Assembly (NCBI RefSeq): GCF_000517105.1
Contig: NZ_KI912153.1
Location: 268,564-332,563, forward strand
DNA: 64,000 bases
Source of the DNA: Fischerella sp. PCC 9605
GTDB lineage: Bacteria > Cyanobacteriota > Cyanobacteriia > Cyanobacteriales > Nostocaceae
Direction: 5' to 3'
The notes under the pieces were generated by a model, which saw only the letters and a program-made list of their open reading frames with translations, ran no database searches and was not told the origin of the DNA. Positions 8,936 through 17,234 of this stretch are shown one piece after another (position 1 is the stretch's first letter; the number at the start of each line of letters is the position of its first letter). The position numbers and the translations under genes are program-made.

Positions 8936-9049
8936 AATCTCCGAGTTGGCAGCACGATTAATCCCGTGCTTCGCTGTACCAATCGGACTTTTTTAGCAGT
9001 GAATTGTCCTAGACGTTTCCAAGACGCATCACTTACCGAAACTTGTTTA
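8908..9049 (-). pseudogene. isrB: isrB pseudogene, segment 3 (C-terminal end)
   Basis: Reading the minus strand from the IS630 junction gives QVSVSDASWKRLGQF, TAKKVRLVQRSTGLIV and a short tail ending at a TAG (8910-8908). This is the conserved C-terminal segment of IscB/IsrB proteins. It continues directly from segment 2 when the IS630 copy and one TA are removed (...GDTS-K-QVSV...). Confidence 0.8.
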
Positions 9050-9089
9050 AGTAAGTAGGTGAAAAAATTTATAGGTATGTAACAAACAG

Positions 9090-9740
9090 TTAAGCAGAAG
9101 AATGAGAGTTAAATCTTACACGTTGCGTACTGTAGTTCCCCTTTTCTCCTCTTGTTTGGACTCCATCAATCACAGCATATGCAAGGTCTAACTCATCCTC
9201 AAAACTTTTTGAGGCTAGTTCATCTTTTTTGAGGTGTTGCCACTCTAATTCAATTGGATTCATTTCAGAACAATATTTAGGCAAAAAGAAGATGTAGAAA
9301 CCCATCTCTTCCCACTTTGACCATAATTGCTGAACTTCTTTACACCGATGTATTGGGCCGTTGTCCTGCACAATTACTCTGATGCGTCCTGATTTTTGGG
9401 CTTCTGCGGCTTCAATCTCCATCATTTGGATATAAGTTTTACGTGAAACACCACCAATCACCAGCCCGTACACAAAACTAATTAAGGGTTGGAGAAAACC
9501 AATAATACTTAATCTTCGACCTCGACGCGAACTAAGCTCTAAACGTTTTTGTTCTCCTCGGAAGTAGTAGCTATAACTTGGTTCACTCCAAGCACAAAAC
9601 CCAGATTCATCCACATACTTTAAATCTATTTCTCCCACAGCAGCAGATAATTCCAGCATTTCTAAGTCTGCCTGTTTAATTTGTTGCAATACTGGATCTT
9701 GTTTTCCTTTATGGCTTTTCCTGGTTCGTTTCCAAATCAC
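9090..9740 (-). CDS. IS630 transposase, catalytic part (ORF B)
   Basis: 216 residues with the DDE/DDE_3 core: first Asp in KYVDESGFCAW, second Asp in VIVQDNGPIH, and the Glu in SEMNPIELEWQHLKK. The N-terminus IWKRTRKSHKGKQDP continues the helix-turn-helix half in ORF A. The frame lies -1 relative to ORF A and the two overlap by 4 bp at a run of seven A residues, so a full transposase of about 350 residues needs slippage. Both halves are otherwise intact, which suggests a recent and possibly active copy. Confidence 0.88.
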   Translation of the reverse strand: MIWKRTRKSHKGKQDPVLQQIKQADLEMLELSAAVGEIDLKYVDESGFCAWSEPSYSYYFRGEQKRLELSSRRGRRLSIIGFLQPLISFVYGLVIGGVSRKTYIQMMEIEAAEAQKSGRIRVIVQDNGPIHRCKEVQQLWSKWEEMGFYIFFLPKYCSEMNPIELEWQHLKKDELASKSFEDELDLAYAVIDGVQTRGEKGNYSTQRVRFNSHSSA

Positions 9741-10144
9741 CCCCTTTTTTTGAGTACCCGTCTCAACCAGTCGGGACTTAAATTAATCGAACGTTCTTGT
9801 TCTAATTTTTGGGCTAGTTGAACGCTGTTGTATGTGCGTGGTTCTTGTTCTAAACAGTCTTCTAAAAACGTTATGTCAGTTTCTGTCCACTTGGGTTTTC
9901 TTCCGCGCCCTGGTTTAGACCAAAGTCCCTCTAACCCTAGCTTTTTCCACTTATGCAAAACTTCTCTTACTGTTTGTTCAGTCCAATTAAAGTGAGCCGC
10001 TATCTTCTCTACATACCAACCATGTGCGCTCAATCTAATCACTTCTGCTCGGTCTTTCACTTTTTGGGGTACATCTGCCGTTCTCAGGTTGAAAAGAGTT
10101 GTATCTTGTTGTGGAGTTAGAAATACCCTTAAACGACTGCCCAT
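9737..10144 (-). CDS. IS630 transposase, DNA-binding part (ORF A)
   Basis: 135 residues with two helix-turn-helix-like units (DRAEVIRLSAHGWYVEKIAAHFNWTEQTVREVLHKW and the later QLAQKLEQERSINLSPDWLRRVLKK) as in the N-terminus of IS630/Tc1-like transposases. It ends at a TGA at 9739-9737 directly after an A7-G5 tract. One extra A in the transcript, or a -1 ribosomal shift, fuses it to ORF B. Confidence 0.85.
   Translation of the reverse strand: MGSRLRVFLTPQQDTTLFNLRTADVPQKVKDRAEVIRLSAHGWYVEKIAAHFNWTEQTVREVLHKWKKLGLEGLWSKPGRGRKPKWTETDITFLEDCLEQEPRTYNSVQLAQKLEQERSINLSPDWLRRVLKKRG
9740..9751 (-). promoter_or_regulatory. A7-G5 slippage site joining IS630 ORF A and ORF B
   Basis: On the minus strand seven A (9751-9745) are followed by five G (9744-9740), with the ORF A stop immediately after. 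The -1 frame continues as KGVIWKR into ORF B. Homopolymer slippage is a known way for IS630 elements to express full transposase. The ORF A codon phase fits transcriptional slippage at least as well as a classic heptamer. Confidence 0.6.
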
Positions 10145-10221
10145 GTCTTTGTTACCGTGCTAGATAGATCATACGTATTTACTTATCTTCACATAGTTTG
10201 GTTTTTTTAAGTCGTTCTACT

Positions 10222-10728
10222 TAGAGGTATCGCCACTCACCCAACCGCAATAAGTTTTGATTCCTTGAGTAGCTTCCACACAGTCGCCTTTTCTGAACCC
10301 ATGCCGCGTCACAGTGCCACGTATTTTCTCCTCACTCCTCCCTTGGCAGGAACCATGAGATGAAGTTAGCGACGCGATATTGGGGGGCGACGAATCACTG
10401 TAAATGCTGCCGGAGTGATGGCGACATTACCTTTCCAGCCCATTGTTTGGCGGTCAATCATGCCATATCGAATGAAAGCGCTACATGCCAAAGCAACACC
10501 GTCTACGGCGTGGGTTGCAGGGATTGCATCACCCTTAGAGTGTTTTTGTTTGTGTAGTCCTAGTTGTTGTCTAATGTTTGCAGTCTGCCAATCTTCAACT
10601 TGCTTAACTTCGCCGTAATCAGTAAGATTTTCTAATTGCCATTTCTGACCAACCATCACAGGACTGAATCCTTTATCGCCACGCGCTTTTACTATTTCGT
10701 AGGCAACTGTAGTAATTGGGTAAATCAG
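10222..10728 (-). pseudogene. isrB: isrB pseudogene, segment 2 (RuvC-II and RuvC-III)
   Basis: The minus strand reads LIYPITTVAYEIVKARGDKGFSPVMVGQKW (RuvC-II, catalytic Glu), then after about 45 residues ATHAVDGVALA (RuvC-III, His/Asp), then ITPAAFTVIRRPPISRR. No HNH domain lies between RuvC-II and RuvC-III, which distinguishes IsrB from IscB. A TAA (10368-10366) replaces the usual Gln of the RRQLHLM block. One G is missing near 10320, where KYGGTVTRHGFRKGD needs a frame change. The segment is thus decayed beyond the two insertions. It ends at the IS630 junction. Confidence 0.85.
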
Positions 10729-10894
10729 CAGGGCAAACGCATCTAAATTGGGGCAGTCGTACTGAGTCTACAGCTATGGGTAAAGTAGTACAAAGATAGG
10801 GAGTTAAAACTTTGGTAAAATAAGTGTGCAGAAACTTCCTTGAGTGCTATGCAAGTGGTTAAAAACTACAAGCAAAAGCGTGTTAGACCAGTGT

Positions 10895-10923
10895 ACGCGG
10901 CATAATATACAGTTATGCCGCGT
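10895..10923. repeat. Hairpin upstream of the transposon-borne methyltransferase
   Basis: ACGCGGCATAA (10895-10905) pairs perfectly with TTATGCCGCGT (10913-10923) across a 7-nt loop. It sits within the transposon, just before the methyltransferase reading frame. It could be a regulatory hairpin or a terminator shielding the passenger. Confidence 0.55.
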
Positions 10924-10936
10924 GGATTGTCGGTAA

Positions 10937-11662
10937 AGAGGTGTTTTCAAATTTATCTGTGAGGCGCATTTGTTTAACTGTCCACTCTCGCGCGAGAAAG
11001 CTGACCGTCTTGTAAAGCAACTTGCCATTGCTGATGATAGTTGTGTCCTAGATGTTGGTTGCGGTGAAGGGGAGTTTTTAATTCAAATTGCGGAGCGATA
11101 TAAAATTAGTGGGATTGAACTTGACAGCAATCCAGAATGTATCGCGCTAGCCAATGAAAAAGCACGCTTGCGAGTTCCAGACGAAAATTTGTCCTTTGTT
11201 TGCCAAGATGCGCGATCGTTTAATTGGGAAGCACATAAAGTAGACTTAATCATTTGCATTGGCTGAGAATTTATTTTGGGTGGTTATCGTCAAACGCTCC
11301 AATATTGCTCTGATGTTTTGAGTGATGCAGGAAGATTGCTAGTTGGCACAATTTTTTGGAAAAAGGAGCCGACCGCACAATATTTGGAGTTGATGGCAGG
11401 GGAGAATCCACACGTAGACTACTTAACGACTGTGGATATCGCGATTGAGGAGGGATTCATCCCGCTTTATCTGTGTCGGAGCAGTGAGGATGAGTGGGAT
11501 GATTTTGAGGGTAGACACGCTTATAAGCGCTATCTTGCTGCAATGCAAAGTGATGACCAGATAGCGTTTAAGCGGATACACGAATGGCAACGCGGGTATT
11601 TAAAGTGGGGGCATCAGACAATGGGTTTTGGTTTCTTTTTGCTTGAGAAACATGCTCACTAA
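10937..11662 (+). pseudogene. Class I SAM-dependent methyltransferase (passenger gene, nonsense mutation)
   Basis: The reading frame from about 10937 to 11662 encodes about 240 residues of a Rossmann methyltransferase. Motif I VLDVGCGEGEFLIQIAERY and motif II GIELDSNPECIALA are clear, followed by FVCQDARSF and VDLIICIG. A TGA at 11264-11266 interrupts the frame, which then continues unchanged (EFILGGYRQTLQYCSDVL...). No ATG or GTG start is evident; only a TTG at 10970 would give a start, within a conserved-looking block (HLFNCPLSREKAD). It lies between the transposon's left inverted repeat and its transposase. The substrate is unknown. Confidence 0.75.
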
Positions 11663-11746
11663 GCGATCGTGCTTTTGGGACTCAGTGGTATTCTCAAAAA
11701 ATATTAATTCTTCACGTTTATAGAAGCACCATTCCCAGCAAGGCGA

Positions 11747-12891
11747 ATGAAACTTAAACCAAAAATTACAATTGCAGAATTTTTTAATGATATTGATGAC
11801 CCAAGGGTAGAACGTACAAAGTTACACAAATTAACAGACATGATCGCAATTGCAATTTGTGCTGTGATTTGTGGTGCAGAAACTTGGGAGGATATTGAAA
11901 TAGAGGCGCGATGCTAAATATGAATGGTTAAAACAATTTTTAGAACTTAAAAATGGAATTCCTTCTCACGATACATTTGCGCATGTGTTTGCACGTATTC
12001 ATCCAGAACAATTCCAACAATGTTTTATAAATTGGGTTCAATCGGTTAATCAATTAACTTCGGGTGAACTAATTTCTATTGATGGAAAAACACTACGTAG
12101 TTCTGACGATACTTCAAACGATCAAGCTGCTATTCATATGGTTAACGCTTGGGTAGTATCTCAAAGATTAGTTTTAGGGCAAGTTAAAGTTGATGAGAAA
12201 TCAAACGAAATAACTGCCATTCCTGAATTACTAAAACTTTTATGTTTAAAGGGTTGTATTCTAACTATAGATGCAATGGGATGCCAAAAAGATATTGTTA
12301 AACAAATTGTTGACCAAGGAGGAGATTACATAATTACCTTAAAAAAGAACCAAAAAAATTTATATTCAAGGGTAGAGAGCTTATTTGAAGAAGCTATCAA
12401 AGCACGATTTCAAGGATTTGAGGATAGCGAAATACGTGCAACCCAACATAGTCATGGTCGTAACGAAACCAGACTTTGCACCGTGTTAACTAATGTTCAA
12501 GCTCTTATAGACCCTGAAGGTAATTGGGAAAATTTTCATTCAGTAGGCATGATCAATTTCATGCGAACAGAAAATGGAAAAACTAAACTTGAAACTTGTT
12601 ATTTTATTAGCAGCCTATCTCAAAATGCTGAATTATTCGCCCAAGCCATACGTGGACACTGGAACATAGAAAATCAACTCCATTGGGTATTAGATGTTGC
12701 ATTTCACTCTTGATGATTCTCGAATTAGGAAGGATAATGCACCTCAGAACTTTGCCATCCTAAGACAGATTGCGTTAAATCTTTTCAATCAAGAAAAAAC
12801 TCTCAAAACTGGAGTAAAACGTAAACGTAATAAAGCCGGATGGGAGAATGAATATTTAGAAAAAGTTTTATCTGGAATCTCCAGATTATAG
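11747..12891 (+). pseudogene. ISAs1-family transposase, two frameshifts
   Basis: Starts MKLKPKITIAEFFNDIDDPRVERTKLHKL, the usual ISAs1 N-terminus, and runs in three frames. The first frame breaks near 11908 (after WEDIEIE). The second (DAKYEWLKQFLELKNGIPSHDTF to HWVLDVAFH) has the DDE core: LISIDGKTLR, LTIDAMGCQKDI and RGHWNIENQLHW. The third begins near 12710 (DDSRIRKDNAPQNFAILR) and ends at 12891. Each change is a single-base shift. The transposase cannot be made intact, so the element would need help in trans. Confidence 0.9.
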
Positions 12892-13127
12892 ATTTGTATA
12901 CATTAGTCACTTTTTTCAGATTGACAGATTGATGTTTGTAGCCAACATACATCTGTTTTATACAGTAGTTTTAATGTTTTGGTTGTTTCATTACCTTTTT
13001 TTATATCTATTTAAAGTAACTCAAGGTCTTTCTAATTAAAAATAGCGATCGCATTATTGGAAAGGTGATTTTGTAAGCCTTCAACTCAAACATTTTTGGT
13101 TTGTGAAAATTAGATGCGTTTGCCCTG

Positions 13128-13596
13128 GGTAAATCAGCGATAACTCGTCAAGCACTCGCAATTCTAATTCGCGGTTAGCACGAATACTTGGTGGAATCTT
13201 ACATTGACGACGGTTGTCAAAGCGTCGTTGACGATGTGCGCGTTTTGAGAATGCAATCTTGCGGTTAATCCGTCTGCCTCTACGCCCTCTCCGCATCATG
13301 CGCCGTTGCTCCATGCGTTCTCGCACAATTTTGAACGGCAATTGGAGATGAGCTAACCACAGGGTAGACTTTGCGGACTGCACACCAATAACTGTGTAAT
13401 GCTTGCCAGGGTCGATACCAACTGTAATAGGCTGCGTGTTGGTAGTTCTAGGGCATCTAACTAATTGGATTTGGAAAATACCAAGGTCGTTGCACACAAC
13501 CCGCGCTTTCCCCTCTTTGAGCCAACGACGCGCCCTACTAGCCTTTGTTGGCATTAATTGTTTGCCTGATGGCGATAAAACTGGTACTCGTAACAT
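13128..13596 (-). pseudogene. isrB: isrB pseudogene, segment 1 (N-terminal part)
   Basis: The ATG at 13596 opens MLRVPVLSPSGKQLMPTKASRARRWLKEGKAR, the PLMP-type N-terminal domain of IscB/IsrB. RuvC-I follows (ITVGIDPGKHYTVIGVQS, catalytic Asp). An Arg-rich bridge helix (EQRRMMRRGRRGRRINRK) comes next, then PPSIRANRELELRVLDELSLIYP, where the ISAs1-type transposon has inserted. With segments 2 and 3 the ancestral protein is about 365 residues with a split RuvC domain and no HNH, as expected for IsrB, an omegaRNA-guided nickase. As it stands this piece ends 15 codons inside the transposon. Confidence 0.87.
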
Positions 13597-13812
13597 GGTG
13601 ATAAACCTCCGAGTAGAGTATTAAGTCCCCTCGCCCAACACTCTCCTGAATGGCTTGGCATTACCCAACACTGTCGGCAAAACAGTTTGTAGATAGACCA
13701 GACTGGGGAAGCATCTGGCAGTACGTGTCAGTCAGTGTCTCAGTGGGCTAGTCAAACACGTAAGATTTGCCTCTTACAAGCCCCGTCCCTCGGAGCGGGC
13801 GGGGTTATTGAC
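13597..13812 (-). ncRNA. Probable omegaRNA of the isrB locus
   Basis: About 215 nt directly upstream of isrB on the same strand, with no ORF. Its 5' end starts GTCAATAACCCC (13812-13801) and forms a GC-rich hairpin with GACGGGGC, followed by TTGTAAGAGGCAAATC. Several further stems follow before the gene start. IscB/IsrB omegaRNAs lie in this position, with the guide at the 5' end. The guide would therefore come from flanking DNA above 13812. Assignment rests on position and fold as read by eye; a covariance search was not possible. Confidence 0.65.
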
Positions 13813-13851
13813 TCTGTCTACATATCCATAAATAGGGGTCATCCTTAACGG

Positions 13852-14711
13852 CTAACTGCAACGCTGCTTGCGTGCTATTCTAGAACCTATCCCACTAAGT
13901 AAAATTCTGTTAACCCAAATGTGAGCTGTCGCTAAGGAAAGAAAAGCATTGAAGCAGGCGGAAATTCGCTCCATCGCACAACGAGACGGCGGTATTTTCT
14001 TTGATACCAGGCGAAACAACGTTCTTGCTGAAAGCGTGGAACTGAGATTTTAATTGGTCTGCCTCGATTTTTCTTGGTCTTCCAAACACGCTTAGGTAAC
14101 TGTGGTCTAATACCACGTTTACGCAAGGCTGCACGTTTATCCTTAGAATCGTAACCTTTATCAGCAGCGAGTACTTTGACTCGTTTACGAGGTCTACCGG
14201 GTCTATTCGTTTTGACCTTGACACTATCTAACAGTGGTATCACTTGATCTGTTTGGCTACCGTTGGCTGGGGTTGTGCGATTAGCCAAGGGCAGACCATT
14301 GCCATCGGTCAAGGTGTGTATTAAAATTCCCTTACCTTTCCGACCGTACTTAACACCTTCACCGCCACCATTAAGCGGGGGAAAAAGACCCATCAACTGC
14401 ACCATAATCCCAGTTGATTAATCCTCTTTCTTCTGCAATCCTTAATATACGTGCTTGTAAATTATCTAAGCTTCCATCTTTTTGCCAACGTTGTAGCCAT
14501 CTGTGTGCGGCACTTTTGGATGCCCAGATTTCTCCCTGTGGAACATCGCACCAACGACATAGAGTTATCAATATATACAGCAAGGTGTTAAGTACATGAC
14601 GTTCCGGGAGCGTGTGGCCCAGACGCGATCGCGCTTTTCTGGTTCTTTAGGAAATATATCTTCAAACAGCCGTAATGCTTAGTCCGTTAATCCTTCAATC
14701 CGCCCAGTCAT
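13852..14711 (-). pseudogene. IS5-type transposase, heavily decayed
   Basis: Reading the minus strand from the ATG at 14711 gives MTGRIEGLTD, a TAA, ALRLFEDIFPKEPEKRDR, a frame change to HVLNTLLYILITLCRWCDVPQGEIWASKSAAHRWLQRWQKDGSL and VDGSFSP, then a frame change near 14372 to NGGGEGVKYGRKGKGILIHTLTDGNG and VLAADKGYDSKDKRAALR, and a last change near 13970 to ERISACFNAFLSLATAHIWVN. The DDE motifs are recognisable. At least one stop and three frameshifts make this the oldest looking mobile remnant of the island. Inverted repeats could not be found with confidence. Confidence 0.85.
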
Positions 14712-14727
14712 ACTGTGATACACTCTT

Positions 14728-14925
14728 GTGATTTCAAAAGCAGATGATCACATTTATGGTATTAGTGGGATAGATTCATTTGTCAATACAGACGCTCAAG
14801 GTAACATTTCTCCATTAAAACCCATGAATCGCGGTGATATGGCTTACATATTGAGTCAATATCTGCAAAGACAACAACCAGATGCGGAAATACCAGATGC
14901 ACCTCCTGCGCCTCTGCCGCTTTAG
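14728..14925 (+). pseudogene. Unidentified gene fragment next to the mobile island
   Basis: A 65-codon frame ends ...SPLKPMNRGDMAYILSQYLQRQQPDAEIPDAPPAPLPL. The MNRGDMAYILSQYLQ stretch resembles the end of an SLH-type domain, and the Pro-rich tail looks like a protein C-terminus. It starts 17 bp from the IS5-type pseudogene start and has no ribosome binding site, so it is probably the 3' remnant of a gene destroyed by insertions. Family not established. Confidence 0.35.
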
Positions 14926-15179
14926 GGAAGATGGGGAGATGGGGAACTCACCGGCCCCCACAACCGCGCTTGGAGGAGCAAGTGCGGTGGACGGGTTCCC
15001 CGGCATAAAGCACCTGGCGTTGGGGATTAGGGGCAATGGGGAGATGGGGAAAGTGGAGGAAGTAGTAAACCACCAACCACCAACCACCAACCAACTACTA
15101 ACTCTTGACTCTCAAAGTAGCTGTTCACCCAAGCGTGGGAGAATCAGTATATAAGATTTAGAGAGGAAAATGCTATAGT
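14926..15179. repeat. Repeat-rich spacer upstream of dxs
   Basis: Contains GGGGAGATGGGGA copies (about 14930-14945 and 15039-15050), a GC-rich segment with CCGCGCTTGGAGG, and heptameric ACCACCA repeats at 15068-15100. These are dispersed, non-coding cyanobacterial repeats. The dxs promoter must lie here or within the fragment before it. Confidence 0.6.
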
Positions 15180-17087
15180 ATGCATTTGAGTGAAATTACT
15201 CATCCCAACCAGTTGCATGGTTTATCAATTCGACAGCTGCAACAAATAGCTCGTCAGATCCGGGATAAGCATTTGCAAACCGTAGCTGCTACCGGAGGAC
15301 ATTTGGGACCTGGGTTAGGTGTTGTAGAGTTGACCTTAGGGCTGTACCAAACACTAGACTTAGACCGTGATAAAGTTATTTGGGATGTAGGACATCAAGC
15401 GTATCCTCATAAACTCATTACAGGACGCTATAGTCGCTTCGATACCCTACGGCAAAAAGACGGAATTGCTGGTTATCTCAAACGTTGTGAAAGCAAATTT
15501 GACCATTTCGGCGCAGGACACGCTTCTACTAGCATCTCCGCAGCTTTGGGTATGGCTTTAGCGCGAGACGCCAAAGGGGAAAAATTTAAAGTTGCAGCCA
15601 TCATTGGTGATGGGGCGCTGACTGGTGGTATGGCATTAGAAGCCATCAATCACGCCGGACATCTACCCAAAACTAATTTACTAGTTGTCCTCAACGACAA
15701 CGAAATGTCAATATCTCCTAACGTTGGGGCAATTCCCCGCTACCTCAACAAAATGCGCCTTAGCGGGCCGGTGCAGTTTCTCAAAGATAATTTTGAGGAA
15801 CAAGTTAAGCAAATTCCTTTTGTTGGTGAATCTCTTTCTCCAGAACTAGGACGCATTAAAGAAGGGATGAAGCGCTTGGCTGTACCAAAAGTGGGTGCAG
15901 TTTTTGAAGAACTCGGCTTTACTTACATTGGTCCAGTAGACGGGCATAATTTAGAAGAATTGATTGCTACCTTCCAACAGGCACATCAAATCCCCGGGCC
16001 TGTGTTAGTGCATGTGGCAACAACGAAGGGCAAAGGCTACGAAATTGCCGAACAAGACCAAGTCGGCTACCATGCCCAAACTCCCTTCAACTTGACTACA
16101 GGTAAAGCAATTCCCTCTAACAAACCCAAACCCCCTGGCTACAGTAAAGTTTTTGCCCACACCTTAGTCAAACTCGCCGAACAAAACCCGAAAATCATCG
16201 GTATTACTGCCGCGATGGCAACCGGAACAGGCTTAGACAAACTCCAAGCCAAGTTACCCAATCAATATATCGATGTGGGTATTGCCGAACAACATGCCGT
16301 CACTCTCTCTGCTGGACTTGCATCTGAAGGTATGCGTCCTGTAGTCGCTATCTACTCTACCTTCCTGCAACGCGCCTACGACCAGATCATTCACGATGTC
16401 TGCATCCAAAACTTGCCTGTATTCTTCTGCATGGATCGGGCTGGAATTGTCGGTGCTGATGGCCCCACCCACCAAGGTATGTACGACATTGCCTATCTGC
16501 GCTGTATTCCCAATATGGTACTGATGGCACCCAAAGACGAAGCCGAATTACAGCGGATGATCGTGACTGGCGTAAACCACACCACCGGGCCAATCGCTAT
16601 GCGTTTTCCCCGTGGTAACGGCTACGGCGTCCCCTTAATGGAAGAAGGTTGGGAACCTCTGGAAATTGGCAAAGCAGAAATTCTCCGCCACGGCGATGAC
16701 GTGTTAATGTTAGGCTACGGCACTATGGTGCATTCAGCCCTGCAAGCGGCAGAAATTCTCAGCGAACACGGTATAGAAGCGACTGTGATTAATGCCCGTT
16801 TTGCCAAGCCTTTAGATACAGAATTGATCTTCCCATTAGCACAGACAATTGGGCGCGTTGTGACATTGGAAGAAGGCTGCGTCATGGGTGGCTTTGGTTC
16901 CGCAGTGGCAGAAGCTTTGCTAGATGCTGATATTGTGGTTCCAATCAAGCGAATTGGCGTGCCAGATGTGTTGGTGGAACATGCACAACCAAATGAATCC
17001 AAGGCAGAATTAGGCTTAACAAGTCCGCAGATTGCTGAAAAGATTTTGCAAGCTTTCTTTAGTCAGCAAAGATCGGCAGTAGTCTAA
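15180..17087 (+). CDS. dxs: 1-deoxy-D-xylulose-5-phosphate synthase
   Basis: 635 residues, the normal length for DXS, the thiamine-diphosphate enzyme that condenses pyruvate and glyceraldehyde 3-phosphate in the first step of the MEP isoprenoid pathway. This pathway supplies carotenoids and the phytyl tail of chlorophyll. Visible signatures are [15 protein letters not shown], the ThDP/Mg motif [18 protein letters not shown] with [12 protein letters not shown], the transketolase Pyr domain [17 protein letters not shown], and [19 protein letters not shown]. Start, catalytic Glu (GIAEQH) and C-terminal domain are all intact. It is a single gene, separated by 147 bp from mtnA. Confidence 0.98.
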   Translation: MHLSEITHPNQLHGLSIRQLQQIARQIRDKHLQTVAATGGHLGPGLGVVELTLGLYQTLDLDRDKVIWDVGHQAYPHKLITGRYSRFDTLRQKDGIAGYLKRCESKFDHFGAGHASTSISAALGMALARDAKGEKFKVAAIIGDGALTGGMALEAINHAGHLPKTNLLVVLNDNEMSISPNVGAIPRYLNKMRLSGPVQFLKDNFEEQVKQIPFVGESLSPELGRIKEGMKRLAVPKVGAVFEELGFTYIGPVDGHNLEELIATFQQAHQIPGPVLVHVATTKGKGYEIAEQDQVGYHAQTPFNLTTGKAIPSNKPKPPGYSKVFAHTLVKLAEQNPKIIGITAAMATGTGLDKLQAKLPNQYIDVGIAEQHAVTLSAGLASEGMRPVVAIYSTFLQRAYDQIIHDVCIQNLPVFFCMDRAGIVGADGPTHQGMYDIAYLRCIPNMVLMAPKDEAELQRMIVTGVNHTTGPIAMRFPRGNGYGVPLMEEGWEPLEIGKAEILRHGDDVLMLGYGTMVHSALQAAEILSEHGIEATVINARFAKPLDTELIFPLAQTIGRVVTLEEGCVMGGFGSAVAEALLDADIVVPIKRIGVPDVLVEHAQPNESKAELGLTSPQIAEKILQAFFSQQRSAVV

Positions 17088-17094
17088 TAAAATT

Positions 17095-17215
17095 AACCAC
17101 AAAGACACAAATAAAGGGTAAAGGGGAAAGGTTAAAGGGTAAAGGGATTTTATTAATCCTTTCTCCTTTCACCTTTTCCCTTTCCCCCTTTCTCTGACTT
17201 TGTGTCTTGGTGGTT
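17095..17215. repeat. Long imperfect palindrome between dxs and mtnA
   Basis: AACCACAAAGACACAAA (17095-17111) is matched by TTTGTGTCTTGGTGGTT (17199-17215). Between them GGGTAAAGGGGAAAGG-type purine repeats pair with CCTTTTCCCTTTCCCC-type pyrimidine repeats. The whole 121 bp can fold as one stem and may serve as a terminator for dxs. Confidence 0.65.
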
Positions 17216-17234
17216 CCCATTACTCTAAAAAAAC

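Larger units (their letters stand above)
9050..10221 (-). mobile_element. IS630-family insertion sequence inserted in isrB
   Basis: The limits are set by rejoining the interrupted isrB frame. The host target TA is present at 9048-9049 and again at 10222-10223, as expected for IS630. Removing 9050-10221 plus one TA restores the coding frame. Terminal sequences are AGTAAGTAGGTGAAAAAA at one end and, inverted, AGTAGAACGACTTAAAAAA at the other, an imperfect inverted repeat. The length of 1172 bp is normal for the family. Confidence 0.85.
10729..13127 (+). mobile_element. ISAs1-type transposon carrying a methyltransferase gene, inserted in isrB
   Basis: Perfect 18-bp terminal inverted repeats CAGGGCAAACGCATCTAA (10729-10746, and inverted at 13110-13127) are flanked by a 10-bp direct repeat GGTAAATCAG (10719-10728 and 13128-13137). 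Removing the element and one repeat restores the isrB frame (ELSLIYPITTVAYE). Inverted repeats starting CAGGG and 8-10-bp duplications fit the ISAs1 family. At 2.4 kb it is about 1 kb longer than a simple ISAs1 element because of the methyltransferase gene. Both genes inside are now broken. Confidence 0.9.

Noticed and set aside
10173-10185. A 13-bp match (11 of 13) to 9048-9060 as the IS630 right end
   Set aside because: Rejoining the isrB frame places the true right end at 10221 with a TA duplication; the shorter match is internal and probably chance.
10366-10659. 97-codon minus-strand frame as an independent small gene
   Set aside because: Its sequence is the RuvC-III part of the interrupted isrB gene; upstream codons in the same frame give RuvC-II.
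13081-13596. Truncated IscB with an HNH domain
   Set aside because: The continuation found beyond the transposon goes from RuvC-II to RuvC-III without an HNH domain, so IsrB fits better.
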